Source: Marinobacter qingdaonensis
Lineage (GTDB): Bacteria; Pseudomonadota; Gammaproteobacteria; Pseudomonadales; Oleiphilaceae
Direction of reading: 5' to 3'
Length of the DNA: 64,000 nucleotides
NCBI RefSeq assembly: GCF_034555935.1
Contig: NZ_JAYDCJ010000003.1
Location: forward strand, 186,001 to 250,000
This document shows, piece by piece, positions 27,901 through 36,000 of the stretch; position 1 is the first letter of the stretch, and every line of letters starts with the position of its first letter. The notes under the pieces were generated by a model. It ran no database searches, was not told the origin of the DNA, and saw only the letters and a program-made list of their open reading frames with translations. The position numbers and the translations under genes were made by a program.

Positions 27901-28036
27901 CGAACCCTCCAATGGCACCATTGCCAGCATGGATCAGTTTTTGAACAAAGCTCGTCAGGCGCTCTACATCGCCAAAATCAGCGGCGCAGACAGGATCAGC
28001 ATAGCCCTGCCTGACGCCGCCAAATCCCTAGCCTAG
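24917..28036 (+). CDS. PAS-PAS-GGDEF-EAL-GAF-degenerate GGDEF signalling protein
   Basis: This 1039-residue cytosolic protein is for c-di-GMP turnover. Domains in order are a weak PAS (about 8-115), a PAS with PAC (about 130-250), GGDEF (about 255-410, intact GGDEF in ARFGGDEFV, no RxxD I-site), EAL (about 425-675, with MEALLRW, EITET, IDDFGTGFSS, IKIDRTF, AEGVE), a GAF (about 720-850), and a second GGDEF-like domain whose motif is EGDKM (about 944), so probably inactive. The intact EAL residues suggest an active phosphodiesterase. The start is GTG 24917 with AGAGAGG upstream. The extra GAF-GGDEF tail after EAL is unusual. Confidence 0.88.
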   Translation: MTSAAIMDPLLHWLSSEQNVALLVLDGQHTIVGANLPAQELLGRSESELRATGLDGLGLESDARLQALLQEPQGPSPYSCQLPIKTSDGQQHGVIATAFRTDNQSCLLKLVPIGANEAAMARVKEDEERYRLALDAAGIGTWDMDIKKNATRRSLLHDQCFGYRTLQEHWGYDTFLSHVIGLDRARVDNAYRDAMKGGKEYDLRFRVRWPDGSIHWLWSKGQFYLDEHGNPERVAGIQADVTEEVNLREELRYQATHDHLTRLRNRASFEASLKGMLKRSEAAVAVILIDIDHFKRFNDAFNHMGGDDVLKALANRIEATALPGMISARFGGDEFVIAAPDAETDPHFLDWIHRLHLSLSEKLPLGQSWVQPTVSMGIAFSPAHGTGAMDLLKAADTAMYDAKRCGRATYRIFDSLRRAAELNTLLLADRIPDALAAGEIQLYYQPQFTIGDRRLIGMEALLRWMPPGGAPIAPDQLVLAAEQTGFIAELGEWVIHEACRQISQWRNQGLETVPVAINVSGVQFLRGELTQIITKHLEHFRLPGRSLEIEITETIALDNTEGILRELHELRQAGLGVAIDDFGTGFSSLSYLRYFPINRIKIDRTFVNGCLEFRENAAICKTIVSLAHNLGCQVIAEGVETDEQLDFLLQQGCEEVQGYLLAKPLPAEAASEWLKEHCHARTRSNRDRAVTVSQTVNETDDTMPASLSDETIRLRAVASSKASITSKRQKLRRIVAMAANAIGVPMATLNLVEEDTVTTWVPFGLPDSQFQRSTAFCHQTIRQIDILEIPDARSHAFFQNSPAVVESPGVRFYAGLGIMAANHQMIGTLCLLDHSPRELQSHERDLLINLGAMIESELAHGTGQADAGLLIGKSRRAFNTRLRNLWHQASKDETELALILIGIDRFKELNTSQGFEQGDQCLAHVVTVVSSFAEQHLGVEAFRMEGDKMVLLCRDTSLARAQALATALKHAFQAPRDTHPGWPEATFTATYAVHSEPSNGTIASMDQFLNKARQALYIAKISGADRISIALPDAAKSLA

Positions 28037-28067
28037 CCGCGCGGATCCTTGTCCTGCCTCCGCGCGG
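28037..28067. other. Stem-loop between convergent signalling and permease genes
   Basis: CCGCGCGGA and TCCGCGCGG form a perfect 9-bp stem with a 13-base loop directly after the GGDEF/EAL stop and before the convergent permease gene. It has no clear T-tract. Probably part of a transcription end. Confidence 0.4.
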
Positions 28068-28088
28068 TCAAGGGCAGGGACGTCGGCA

Positions 28089-29525
28089 TCAAGCTTCTAT
28101 TGGTTTCCCAGACTCCAATACCCCGTCCTCGTCCAGCGTTGATTCCGCACTCAGCACCAGTGCCAGTTCCTCATCAGCCGATCGGGCCACCAGCTGGTTC
28201 CTACCGTGGAGGAAGTAGTAGGCGGCACCAACCACGAACAGCACAACGGTGTAATTGAACGCGCGCGGGTCGAAGGCATAAACGCCGGTCATGGCCACCA
28301 GGGACAGCACCAGGGCCGTCGCCGATGTCAGCATACCGCCGGGGGTCTTGTAGGGCCGGGCCAAGGCCGGCTGACGCAGACGCAGCAGGATGTGGCTGGC
28401 CGACATCAGGGCGTAGGACAAGGTCGCGCCCACCACCGCCATCCCCAGGATCAGATCACCCTCGCCGGTCAAGGACACCAGGAAGCCAAACACGCCCGGC
28501 ACAATCAGTGCCCACACCGGCGCTTTGCGTTTGCTGGTCAGGGACAGGGTCTTGGGCAGGTAACCGGCCCGTGACAAGGCAAAAACCAGTCGACTGTAGC
28601 CGTAAATGATCGAAAAAAAGGACGCGATCAAACCCGCCAACCCCAGGACATTAATGACCGTGGCCAGGGTCGGGTTGCCCACCGCGTTCAGGGCATCGAC
28701 CAGAGGCACGCCGCTGGCACCGATCATCGACGCACCGGCGGCGCCGGCCAACAGCACGACCACCAGCACCGCGGTGAACAACAGGAACACCATGGCGCCG
28801 ATAATGCCCCGCGGCATATCCCGGCCCGGGTTCTTGGCCTCTTCCGCGGCCAGGGGAACCCCTTCAACCGCCAGGAACAGCCACATCGCAAACGGCAGGG
28901 CCGCCCAGACACCGTACCAGCCGAAGGGCAAGACCTCAGTGGCTCCGGCCGCCGCCGACGGGGCAATATCGAACAGGTTGGCGGTATCAAACTCACCGAC
29001 CAATGCGACCGCCGTGGCCAGAATGGCAAACACCGCCAGCCCGCTGATCACCATCATCACCTTGAGCGCCTCACCCACGCCGGCCAGGTGAATGCCCACA
29101 AACACCGCGTAGAACAGCGCGTAGACCCAGGGGCCATTGACCCCGAGCAATTCTTCCACCGCCGCGCCAATGAAAATCACGATGGCAGCGGGCGCCAGAG
29201 CGTATTCGATCAACACCGCCAGCCCGGTCAGGTAACCGCCGGTCGGGCCCATAGCATGGCGGGCAAAGCTGTAACCGCCACCGGCCGCGGGAATGGCCGC
29301 TGACATCTCGGCCAGTGACAACACGAGGGCAAAGTACATCACCGCCATCAGCGCCATGGCGACGGCAAAGCCGCCCCACCCGGCCTCGCCAATGCCGAAA
29401 TTCCAGCCGGCAAAATCGCCGGAGATTACGTAGGAAACCCCGAGCCCGGCCAGCAGTACCCAGCCAGCGGTTCCTTTTTTCAACTGGCGCTTGGCCAGAT
29501 AGTCTTCGTCGACGGCGGTCGTCAT
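28089..29525 (-). CDS. eat: Ethanolamine permease (APC family)
   Basis: This 478-residue amino acid/polyamine/organocation-type transporter has about 12 membrane segments. It begins GWVLLAGLGVSYVISGDFAG and includes MSAAIPAAGGGYSFARHAMG and EGVPLAAEEAKNPGRDMPRG. With eutC and eutB next in the same direction it should import ethanolamine. The start at 29525 (MTTAVDED) is chosen for AGGAG seven bases upstream. It begins 25 bases beyond the eutC stop and is probably co-transcribed. Confidence 0.88.
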   Translation of the reverse strand: MTTAVDEDYLAKRQLKKGTAGWVLLAGLGVSYVISGDFAGWNFGIGEAGWGGFAVAMALMAVMYFALVLSLAEMSAAIPAAGGGYSFARHAMGPTGGYLTGLAVLIEYALAPAAIVIFIGAAVEELLGVNGPWVYALFYAVFVGIHLAGVGEALKVMMVISGLAVFAILATAVALVGEFDTANLFDIAPSAAAGATEVLPFGWYGVWAALPFAMWLFLAVEGVPLAAEEAKNPGRDMPRGIIGAMVFLLFTAVLVVVLLAGAAGASMIGASGVPLVDALNAVGNPTLATVINVLGLAGLIASFFSIIYGYSRLVFALSRAGYLPKTLSLTSKRKAPVWALIVPGVFGFLVSLTGEGDLILGMAVVGATLSYALMSASHILLRLRQPALARPYKTPGGMLTSATALVLSLVAMTGVYAFDPRAFNYTVVLFVVGAAYYFLHGRNQLVARSADEELALVLSAESTLDEDGVLESGKPIEA

Positions 29526-29550
29526 GTGCATTCTCCTGAGATACAAAAGG

Positions 29551-30381
29551 TCAGTTGGTCAGAAAATTGTTGTTGGCTTGCTGTTGTTCGATCACCACTT
29601 CCCCGGTCCGGTCCTTCAGGCCGACGCCGGAGAGCTTCAAGCGGTCGGCTTCGCGGATCAGGTAAAGCAAACGCTGGCTGGCGTCCTCAAAACTCAACCC
29701 GGCCGGGCGGACGTTGGAAATGCAGTTTCGGTGGGCGTCGGACAGCCCCGCGTGGGGCCCGAACGTGAGATAGATGCCCAGGCTGTCGGGCGAGCTCAGC
29801 CCCGGACGCTCGCCAATCAGGACAACAACCATGCGGGCCCTGAGCAGGGCGCCAATCTCGTCACCAATGGCAACCCGGCCCTTCTGCACGACGGTCAGCG
29901 GTGCCAGGGCCATGGGTCGGGCTTGCTCCGCCAGGGCGGGCAACAAACAGGTCAGAAACGGCGCGACATTCGCCTGCACTGCCGCCGAAGACAGCCCATC
30001 GACGACCACCACCGCAAGATCGGGCCCTGACTCGCCATCATCCTGAGCTTTGGTGAGAGCCTGGCGCCCCGCGTCCGACAACCGCCGGCCCAGGTCCGGG
30101 CGCTGCAGGTAGGTCAGGCGGTCTTCGGCCTGGCTGTTCACCACCAGGGGCTCGGCACGACCGCCGATGGGGCCAAGGCCGGCCAGTGCCGCCAGCAGGG
30201 ACCCACGGTCCAGCGGAAAGTGCACCGCGTCCCGGGCCCGAGCGTGGGCCAACTGGAACGCCAGCAGCTCCGAGGTGGGCAGGCTGACCCCGGCCCGTCC
30301 CAGGCCGATGCGGGCGTCGGTGTAGCGACGCAGGGCGCGCCACGGGTTCTCGGTGACCGGAGGATGCTTGGGCTCAGTCAT
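29551..30381 (-). CDS. eutC: Ethanolamine ammonia-lyase small (light) subunit
   Basis: This 276-residue subunit combines with EutB in the adenosylcobalamin-dependent lyase that turns ethanolamine into acetaldehyde and ammonia. Recognisable segments are TDARIGLGRAGVSLPT near the N-terminus, PDLAVVVVDGLSS and VVVLIGERPGLSSPDSLG. The start at 30381 follows GGAGGTG and overlaps the eutB stop by eight bases, so the subunits are translationally coupled. No microcompartment shell genes are present. Confidence 0.95.
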   Translation of the reverse strand: MTEPKHPPVTENPWRALRRYTDARIGLGRAGVSLPTSELLAFQLAHARARDAVHFPLDRGSLLAALAGLGPIGGRAEPLVVNSQAEDRLTYLQRPDLGRRLSDAGRQALTKAQDDGESGPDLAVVVVDGLSSAAVQANVAPFLTCLLPALAEQARPMALAPLTVVQKGRVAIGDEIGALLRARMVVVLIGERPGLSSPDSLGIYLTFGPHAGLSDAHRNCISNVRPAGLSFEDASQRLLYLIREADRLKLSGVGLKDRTGEVVIEQQQANNNFLTN

Positions 30382-31786
30382 GGTCACCTCCGGCACCGAC
30401 CGCTTTCAGGCTGTGGCGAAAGGCGCTGGGCAACGCGGCGCTGGGGGTAAAGCGCCCGGTGTCCTCGAACACGCCCATGCGGGCCAGCCAGGCCTCAAAC
30501 TCCGGCGCCGGTTTCAGGTTCAGAGCCCGGCGGGCGTAGAGCGCGTCGTGAAAGGAGGTGGTCTGGTAGTTGAGCATGATGTCATCGGAACCGGGGATGC
30601 CCATGATGAAGGTGCAACCGGCCACCCCCAGCAGGGTCAGCAGGTTGTCCATGTCGTTCTGGTCGGCCTCGGCATGATTGGTGTAACAGATATCGCAACC
30701 CATGGGCAGGCCGAGCAGCTTGCCGCAGAAATGGTCCTCCAGGCCGGCCCGGATGATTTCCTTGCCGTCGAACAGGTACTCCGGGCCAATAAACCCGACC
30801 ACGGTGTTCACCAGCAGCGGACTGAAGTGTCGGGCCACGGCATAGGCCCGAGCCTCACAGGTTTGCTGGTCCAGGCCGTGATGAGCGTCGGCCGACAGCG
30901 CACTGCCCTGGCCGGTCTCGAAGTACATGACGTTGTTGCCCAGGGTACCGCGCTGCAGGGACAGGGCCGCCTCCCGGGCTTCCCGAAGCGTCGCCAGATT
31001 GAAGCCGAAGCTGCGGTTGGTGGCCTCGGTGCCACCGATGGACTGGAACACCAGATCCACCGGCGCCCCCTGCTCGATGGCTTCCAGGGTGTTGGTGACA
31101 TGGGTCAGCACGCAGGACTGGGTCGGGATGTCGTACTTGCGGATCACCTCGTCCATCATCCGCATGAGTTTGGTGGCCTGGGCGACGTTGTCGGTGGCCG
31201 GGTTGATGCCGATGACCGCATCCCCGCTGCCGTACAGTAGGCCATCAAGAATGCTGGCGGCGATCCCCGCCATATCGTCGGTCGGGTGGTTCGGCTGCAA
31301 GCGTGTAGACAAATGCCCGGGCCGGCCGATTGTGTTCCGGAACGCCGTCTGCACCCGGCATTTCTGGGCGACCAGGATCAGATCCTGGTTGCGCATCAAT
31401 TTACTCACGGCGGCGACCATTTCCGGGGTCAGGCCGGGGCGCAGGGCTGACAGGACGTCCGGCGTGGCCTGGTCACTCAGCAACCAGTTGCGAAAATCCC
31501 CCACGGTCAGATGAGCAACCGGCAGGAACGCCTGGGCATCGTGACCGTCGAGTATCAGCCGGGTGACCTCATCGTCTTCATAGGGCACCAGCGCCTCGGA
31601 CAGGAATGTCTTGAGGGGCAGCTCTGCTAGGCGCATCTGCGCCACCACCCGCTCCTCGGCGGAGTCCGCGATCACTCCGGCCAGACGATCACCGGACCGG
31701 GCAGGCGTGGCTTTGGCCATCAGCTCCGCCAGGCTCCGGAAGGTCCAGGTACGCTCGCCAACCTGGAAAGAATATTTGTGCTGCAT
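30374..31786 (-). CDS. eutB: Ethanolamine ammonia-lyase large (heavy) subunit
   Basis: This 470-residue catalytic TIM-barrel subunit of ethanolamine ammonia-lyase has recognisable segments AFRNTIGRPGHLSTRLQPNH, GDAVIGINPATDN, FETGQGSALSADAHHG and MGCDICYTNHAEADQND. Its length is close to the usual 450-465. The start at 31786 (MQHKYSF) is preceded by AGGAG at usable spacing. It is the first gene of eutB-eutC-eat and is divergent from an AraC-family regulator. It needs vitamin B12; no cobalamin riboswitch was recognised upstream. Confidence 0.96.
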   Translation of the reverse strand: MQHKYSFQVGERTWTFRSLAELMAKATPARSGDRLAGVIADSAEERVVAQMRLAELPLKTFLSEALVPYEDDEVTRLILDGHDAQAFLPVAHLTVGDFRNWLLSDQATPDVLSALRPGLTPEMVAAVSKLMRNQDLILVAQKCRVQTAFRNTIGRPGHLSTRLQPNHPTDDMAGIAASILDGLLYGSGDAVIGINPATDNVAQATKLMRMMDEVIRKYDIPTQSCVLTHVTNTLEAIEQGAPVDLVFQSIGGTEATNRSFGFNLATLREAREAALSLQRGTLGNNVMYFETGQGSALSADAHHGLDQQTCEARAYAVARHFSPLLVNTVVGFIGPEYLFDGKEIIRAGLEDHFCGKLLGLPMGCDICYTNHAEADQNDMDNLLTLLGVAGCTFIMGIPGSDDIMLNYQTTSFHDALYARRALNLKPAPEFEAWLARMGVFEDTGRFTPSAALPSAFRHSLKAVGAGGDHD

Positions 31787-31850
31787 TGCCATCTCCTGCG
31801 GTTCCCGACGCCCAGCCATTCAGCCCGGCCAGGGGAACGGTTCTTGCTCT

Positions 31851-31879
31851 GTCTTCACTGTACTTCTCTTACTGAAGAC
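31851..31879. promoter_or_regulatory. Inverted repeat in the eutB/araC divergent region
   Basis: GTCTTCA and TGAAGAC form a perfect 7-bp inverted repeat with a 15-base centre, 64 bases upstream of eutB and 43 bases upstream of the divergent AraC-type gene. It could be the operator that couples the two. Confidence 0.35.
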
Positions 31880-31922
31880 CGGTTATCGGAAATCGGCAAA
31901 CCCGCGCAGGTGGGCGAATCAA

Positions 31923-32972
31923 ATGAAATCACTGGAAAAAATCGGGACACCCCGGAACACAGCACCAGACAGGTTCACGACAGACGACAAACGGGTCCTC
32001 TCGATGCACCACAAGCCCACAAAGTTTGCACCAAAGCGGTGCGCGATTGAGACTCACGATGCCAATGAGCAAGCGGACAACCTGACCGACTGGCACCAGC
32101 AGTACGACCAGGTGGATGCGGGTCGCTTCTATGGCCGCATCGACGAATTGCAGATCCGGGACTTGCAGGTCTACCGGGAGCACAGCAGCCACACCCTGCA
32201 CCAGCAATGCCTGGTGAAAGCCAATGCACTCTGGTTTGGCATACCCAGCCAGCACGAGCGCTGTCGCATCAACGGACAACGGGTGAACCGGAACGACATT
32301 CTCTGCCACCCGGGCAGCCAGCCGTTCGAACTGGTCACCCCGGGACGGTTCGACATGCACGGCATCGTGGTCAGCAAGCAGACCCTGCTCGATTCCGCCA
32401 GCCTGCAGAGCCTGGACATCCAGCCTCTGGATGCCGAGCGCCATGCCCGACTGCAGTTACCGGACACAACGTTGGCGCAACTCCGCTACCTGACCGACCG
32501 AATCGTTAACAGCCGGGTCGATCGGCTGGACGGACGCATCCACCATGACTTGCTGATCATGGCACTGCTTGAGGTAATGCACATCGAAACGCCAAGCGTC
32601 TCTGGTCCGCCCAGCTATCGGCAACGGCGGGCCGTGGTGGATCGAATCCGTCAGTACCTGACGGCAAATGAAGAGATTCCGCTCACCGTGAGCGAACTGT
32701 GCGAGATCGGTTGCGTCAGCCGCCGCACCCTGCAGTACAGCTTTGAGAGCATCCTGGACATCAGCCCGTCCCAGTTCCTGCGGGTTCATCGGCTCAACCG
32801 GGTAAAGCGCATGCTGGGCGCGGCCGAGGCCACGTCAGTCTCCGAGGCCGCCGCGTACCACGGCTTCTACCATTTGAGCCAGTTCTCCCGGGATTACAAG
32901 CACCTGTTCGGGGAGCTGCCGTCGAGCACCCTGGCCACGGCACTATCCCGAAGTGGTACAACCCATCCCTGA
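31923..32972 (+). CDS. AraC-family regulator, probable activator of the eut genes
   Basis: This 349-residue protein has an N-terminal sensor region and a C-terminal AraC DNA-binding domain (about residues 240-340) with two helix-turn-helix units (LTVSELCEIGCVSRRTLQYS; then SVSEAAAYHGFYHLSQFSRD). It resembles EutR in layout, and its position divergent from eutB supports control of ethanolamine use, with ethanolamine or B12 as possible signal. The start at 31923 is chosen for AGGTGGG upstream; ATG 32004 is an alternative. Confidence 0.87.
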   Translation: MKSLEKIGTPRNTAPDRFTTDDKRVLSMHHKPTKFAPKRCAIETHDANEQADNLTDWHQQYDQVDAGRFYGRIDELQIRDLQVYREHSSHTLHQQCLVKANALWFGIPSQHERCRINGQRVNRNDILCHPGSQPFELVTPGRFDMHGIVVSKQTLLDSASLQSLDIQPLDAERHARLQLPDTTLAQLRYLTDRIVNSRVDRLDGRIHHDLLIMALLEVMHIETPSVSGPPSYRQRRAVVDRIRQYLTANEEIPLTVSELCEIGCVSRRTLQYSFESILDISPSQFLRVHRLNRVKRMLGAAEATSVSEAAAYHGFYHLSQFSRDYKHLFGELPSSTLATALSRSGTTHP

Positions 32973-33062
32973 TGCATATACTTGCAGCTACGACTCTTTT
33001 CTAAACAACAAAAGAGTGCGGCAATTGACCGGCACTCAGTACCATGCGAGGTGAACCGACGG

Positions 33063-36000
33063 ATGAGCGCAGAGCAAGAGGTGACGGCGCCATCCCTCAC
33101 GGCCATCGGCCTCGCCGCCTCCGCGGGCGGGCTGGAGGCATTAACCGACACACTAAGCAGCTTTGACAACCTGGATGGTCTGGTGCTGATCGTCGCCCAG
33201 CACACCTCTCCAGAATACGAAAGCCTGTTACCCTCGATCCTGTCAAAATCCCTGCAGCGCGAAGTGACTGTGGCTCACCCGGGCCAACGCCTGACCGCCG
33301 GCTCCATACTGGTGATTCCACCAGGCTTTGATGGTGTGGTGGAAAATCAGCAGATTGTGCTCAAAAAAAGCAGCCGGAGCGGGTCACCCCACCCGTCCGC
33401 CAACGCGCTGTTCGTGTCTCTTGCTGAGACCTTCGGCACGAACGCAGTGGCGATTGTGTTGTCGGGCACCGGCTCCGACGGCGCCGTGGGTGCGCGCGCA
33501 ATCAAAACCCGGGGCGGCTTTGTCATTGCCCAGGAGCCCGATACCGCGAAGTACGATGGCATGCCGAAGGCAACCATTGCCGCGACGGCCGTGGATTTCA
33601 TCCTGGCGCCCGCGGACATGGGCAATGTGATACCAAATTTGCGCGACCGGAAACCTCCGAGGCAACCGGAGGCACCCGACGAGCTTGAGCGCGAGCCGTT
33701 CTCAGCCCTGTTCGACACCTTGCAATCGACGTACAACATCGATTTTCGCCAGTATAAAGACAACACCATTTTTCGCCGCCTGAGCCGCCGGATGCTGGCG
33801 ACCAACCACACGGAGCTGGACGACTACGCCCGATTTGCCGCCAAAAACCCCAACGAACTGAACCTTCTGTACCAGGATCTGATTATTTCGGTCACTTCGT
33901 TCTTCCGGGACCCAGGGATCTTTCACTCGGTGAAGCCTTATTTGGAAACCCTCCTGAAAACCAAATCCCCGGGCGATGAGATTCGGGTCTGGGTGCCCGG
34001 TTGTGCCACCGGGGAGGAAGCCTACACCCTGGCCATACTGATCGATCAGTTGCTGGGTTCCCTGACTCAGTCCTACCGCATCCAGATTTTCGCCACGGAC
34101 ATTGACGACGGTGCGCTGTCCATCGCCCGCAAGGGCTTCTATGAGGCTTACAGCCTGCGAGAGCTAGACCCAGAGGTACGTGACACCTATTTCCAACCCA
34201 TGGGCTCCGGATACCAGATCCGGGACTTCGTTCATGAACGCATCCTGTTTGCCCACCACAACCTGACCCTGGATCCCCCTTTTCTGCATTTGGACGTGAT
34301 CAGCTGTCGCAACGTCATGATCTATTTCAAGCCAGAATTGCAACAAAAGGTCCTGGACATTTTCCATTACGGCCTCCAACCCAAGGGCCTGCTGTTGCTG
34401 GGGAAATCCGAAGGCATTGCCAGCGCCACCAGCTTCGAGAACGTTGACTCCCGCATTAAGCTGTTTCGTAAAGTACCCGGATCCCATGCCAAAGCGATTC
34501 AAAGCTATGCCCAGCGACGGGCAGAAAACCGAACGAAACCCGGAAAAAGAGCCGAAGCCCTGACGAGAATGTCCATGGAGGAATCGGTTCGGCAAGCCAT
34601 CAGTGACCAGATTATTGATCGGGGCTTCGTGGTCGATGCCACTCTGGAAATACAGTACATATACGGCGACCTGTCACCCATTAGCCAGGTGGCCCGGGGT
34701 AAGCCCACCTTCAACGTACAAGGCCTGATCGCACCGCAGTATTTGGCCGAACTCAAGAGCCTGATCTACCGCCTGCGTAAGGACAGGGTTGCCGCACGGT
34801 CTGCGCCAGTTTACGACGACCACACCCTCACCTTCTTTGAAGGCACTGCCCTGGAAGGCCTGGACCAAAACGACGTCGAGCTGTTCTTTATTCGCTATGA
34901 ACAACAGGCGATTAACCACCCGCCCCTCGATGGGGCCGCCGCGGACTCACAAACCGTAATGCATCTGCAGCATGAGCTCTCGGTGAACCGCGAGCACCTT
35001 CAGACCGCCATGGAGGAGCTTCAGACCTCCAACGAGGAGCTGCAGTCGGTCAACGAGGAATTACAGTCCTCCAACGAGGAACTGCAGAGCACGAACGAGG
35101 AACTGGAGACCGCCAACGAAGAGCTGCAAAGCAGCAACGAAGAACTGGTGACGGTAAACGAAGAGCTGCAGGTCAAAACCGAGGCTTTAAACCAGCTCAA
35201 CAGCGATCTTCTGAACCTTCAGAACAGCCTGCCGCATCCGATGCTGCTGGTGGATCACGACTTGAACATCGTGCATCACAACACCGCTTGCCATGAAATC
35301 TTCAAGTACGAGTTTGGGCTCCAGGGGCATCGACTCACCGCCCTGTCGACCGAATACCAACTCCCGAACCTGGCCACGTTGATCGATGAGGCGTGCCGAA
35401 ACCACAAGGAGCAGTTCGTACAGATTGTGGGCGAGCAGCGGTATTGGCTCACGGTCACCCCCTACGAGAATTCCGAAGGTAGGCATACCGGCGCCGTACT
35501 GATCTTCTGGAACAACACCGAACTGCTAAACACCCACCAAGACTTACAGGATTCGATTACACGATCCAACCTCCAGGGCAGGGCCCTGGAAGCGGCGCAA
35601 CAGGGCATTACCATCGCGGATGCGACCCGCACAACCATGCCCCTAGTGTACGCCAACGACGCATTTACCCGAATGACCGGGTACAGCAAGGAGGAGGTGT
35701 TCGGGCGCAACTGTCGTTTCCTGCAAGGCCCCGGCACCAGCCCCGAAGCGCGGGAGCGCTTGTCCCAGGCGGTCGCCGAAGGCCGACATTTCAGCGGTCA
35801 ACTGGTGAACTACCGGAAAGACGGTAGCGAGTTCTATAACTGGCTGGAGCTGTCGCCGATATTCGAGGGTAACAAACTGACCCACTTTGTCGGCATTCAA
35901 ACCGATGTCACCGACTTGGTTCAGTCCGAGAAAGACAGCGCCTTTTCTCGTTCGGTTTTCGAAAATACCCAGGAGAGCATTCTGATCCTGAGTGAAGACC

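Noticed and set aside
31787..31922. A cobalamin riboswitch before eutB
   Set aside because: The region is too short and lacks the conserved B12-box sequence.
34960..35180. Short tandem DNA repeats resembling a minisatellite or CRISPR-like array
   Set aside because: They encode the in-frame NEELQ heptads of the coiled coil in the CheB-CheR fusion; repeat length and spacing are not CRISPR-like.
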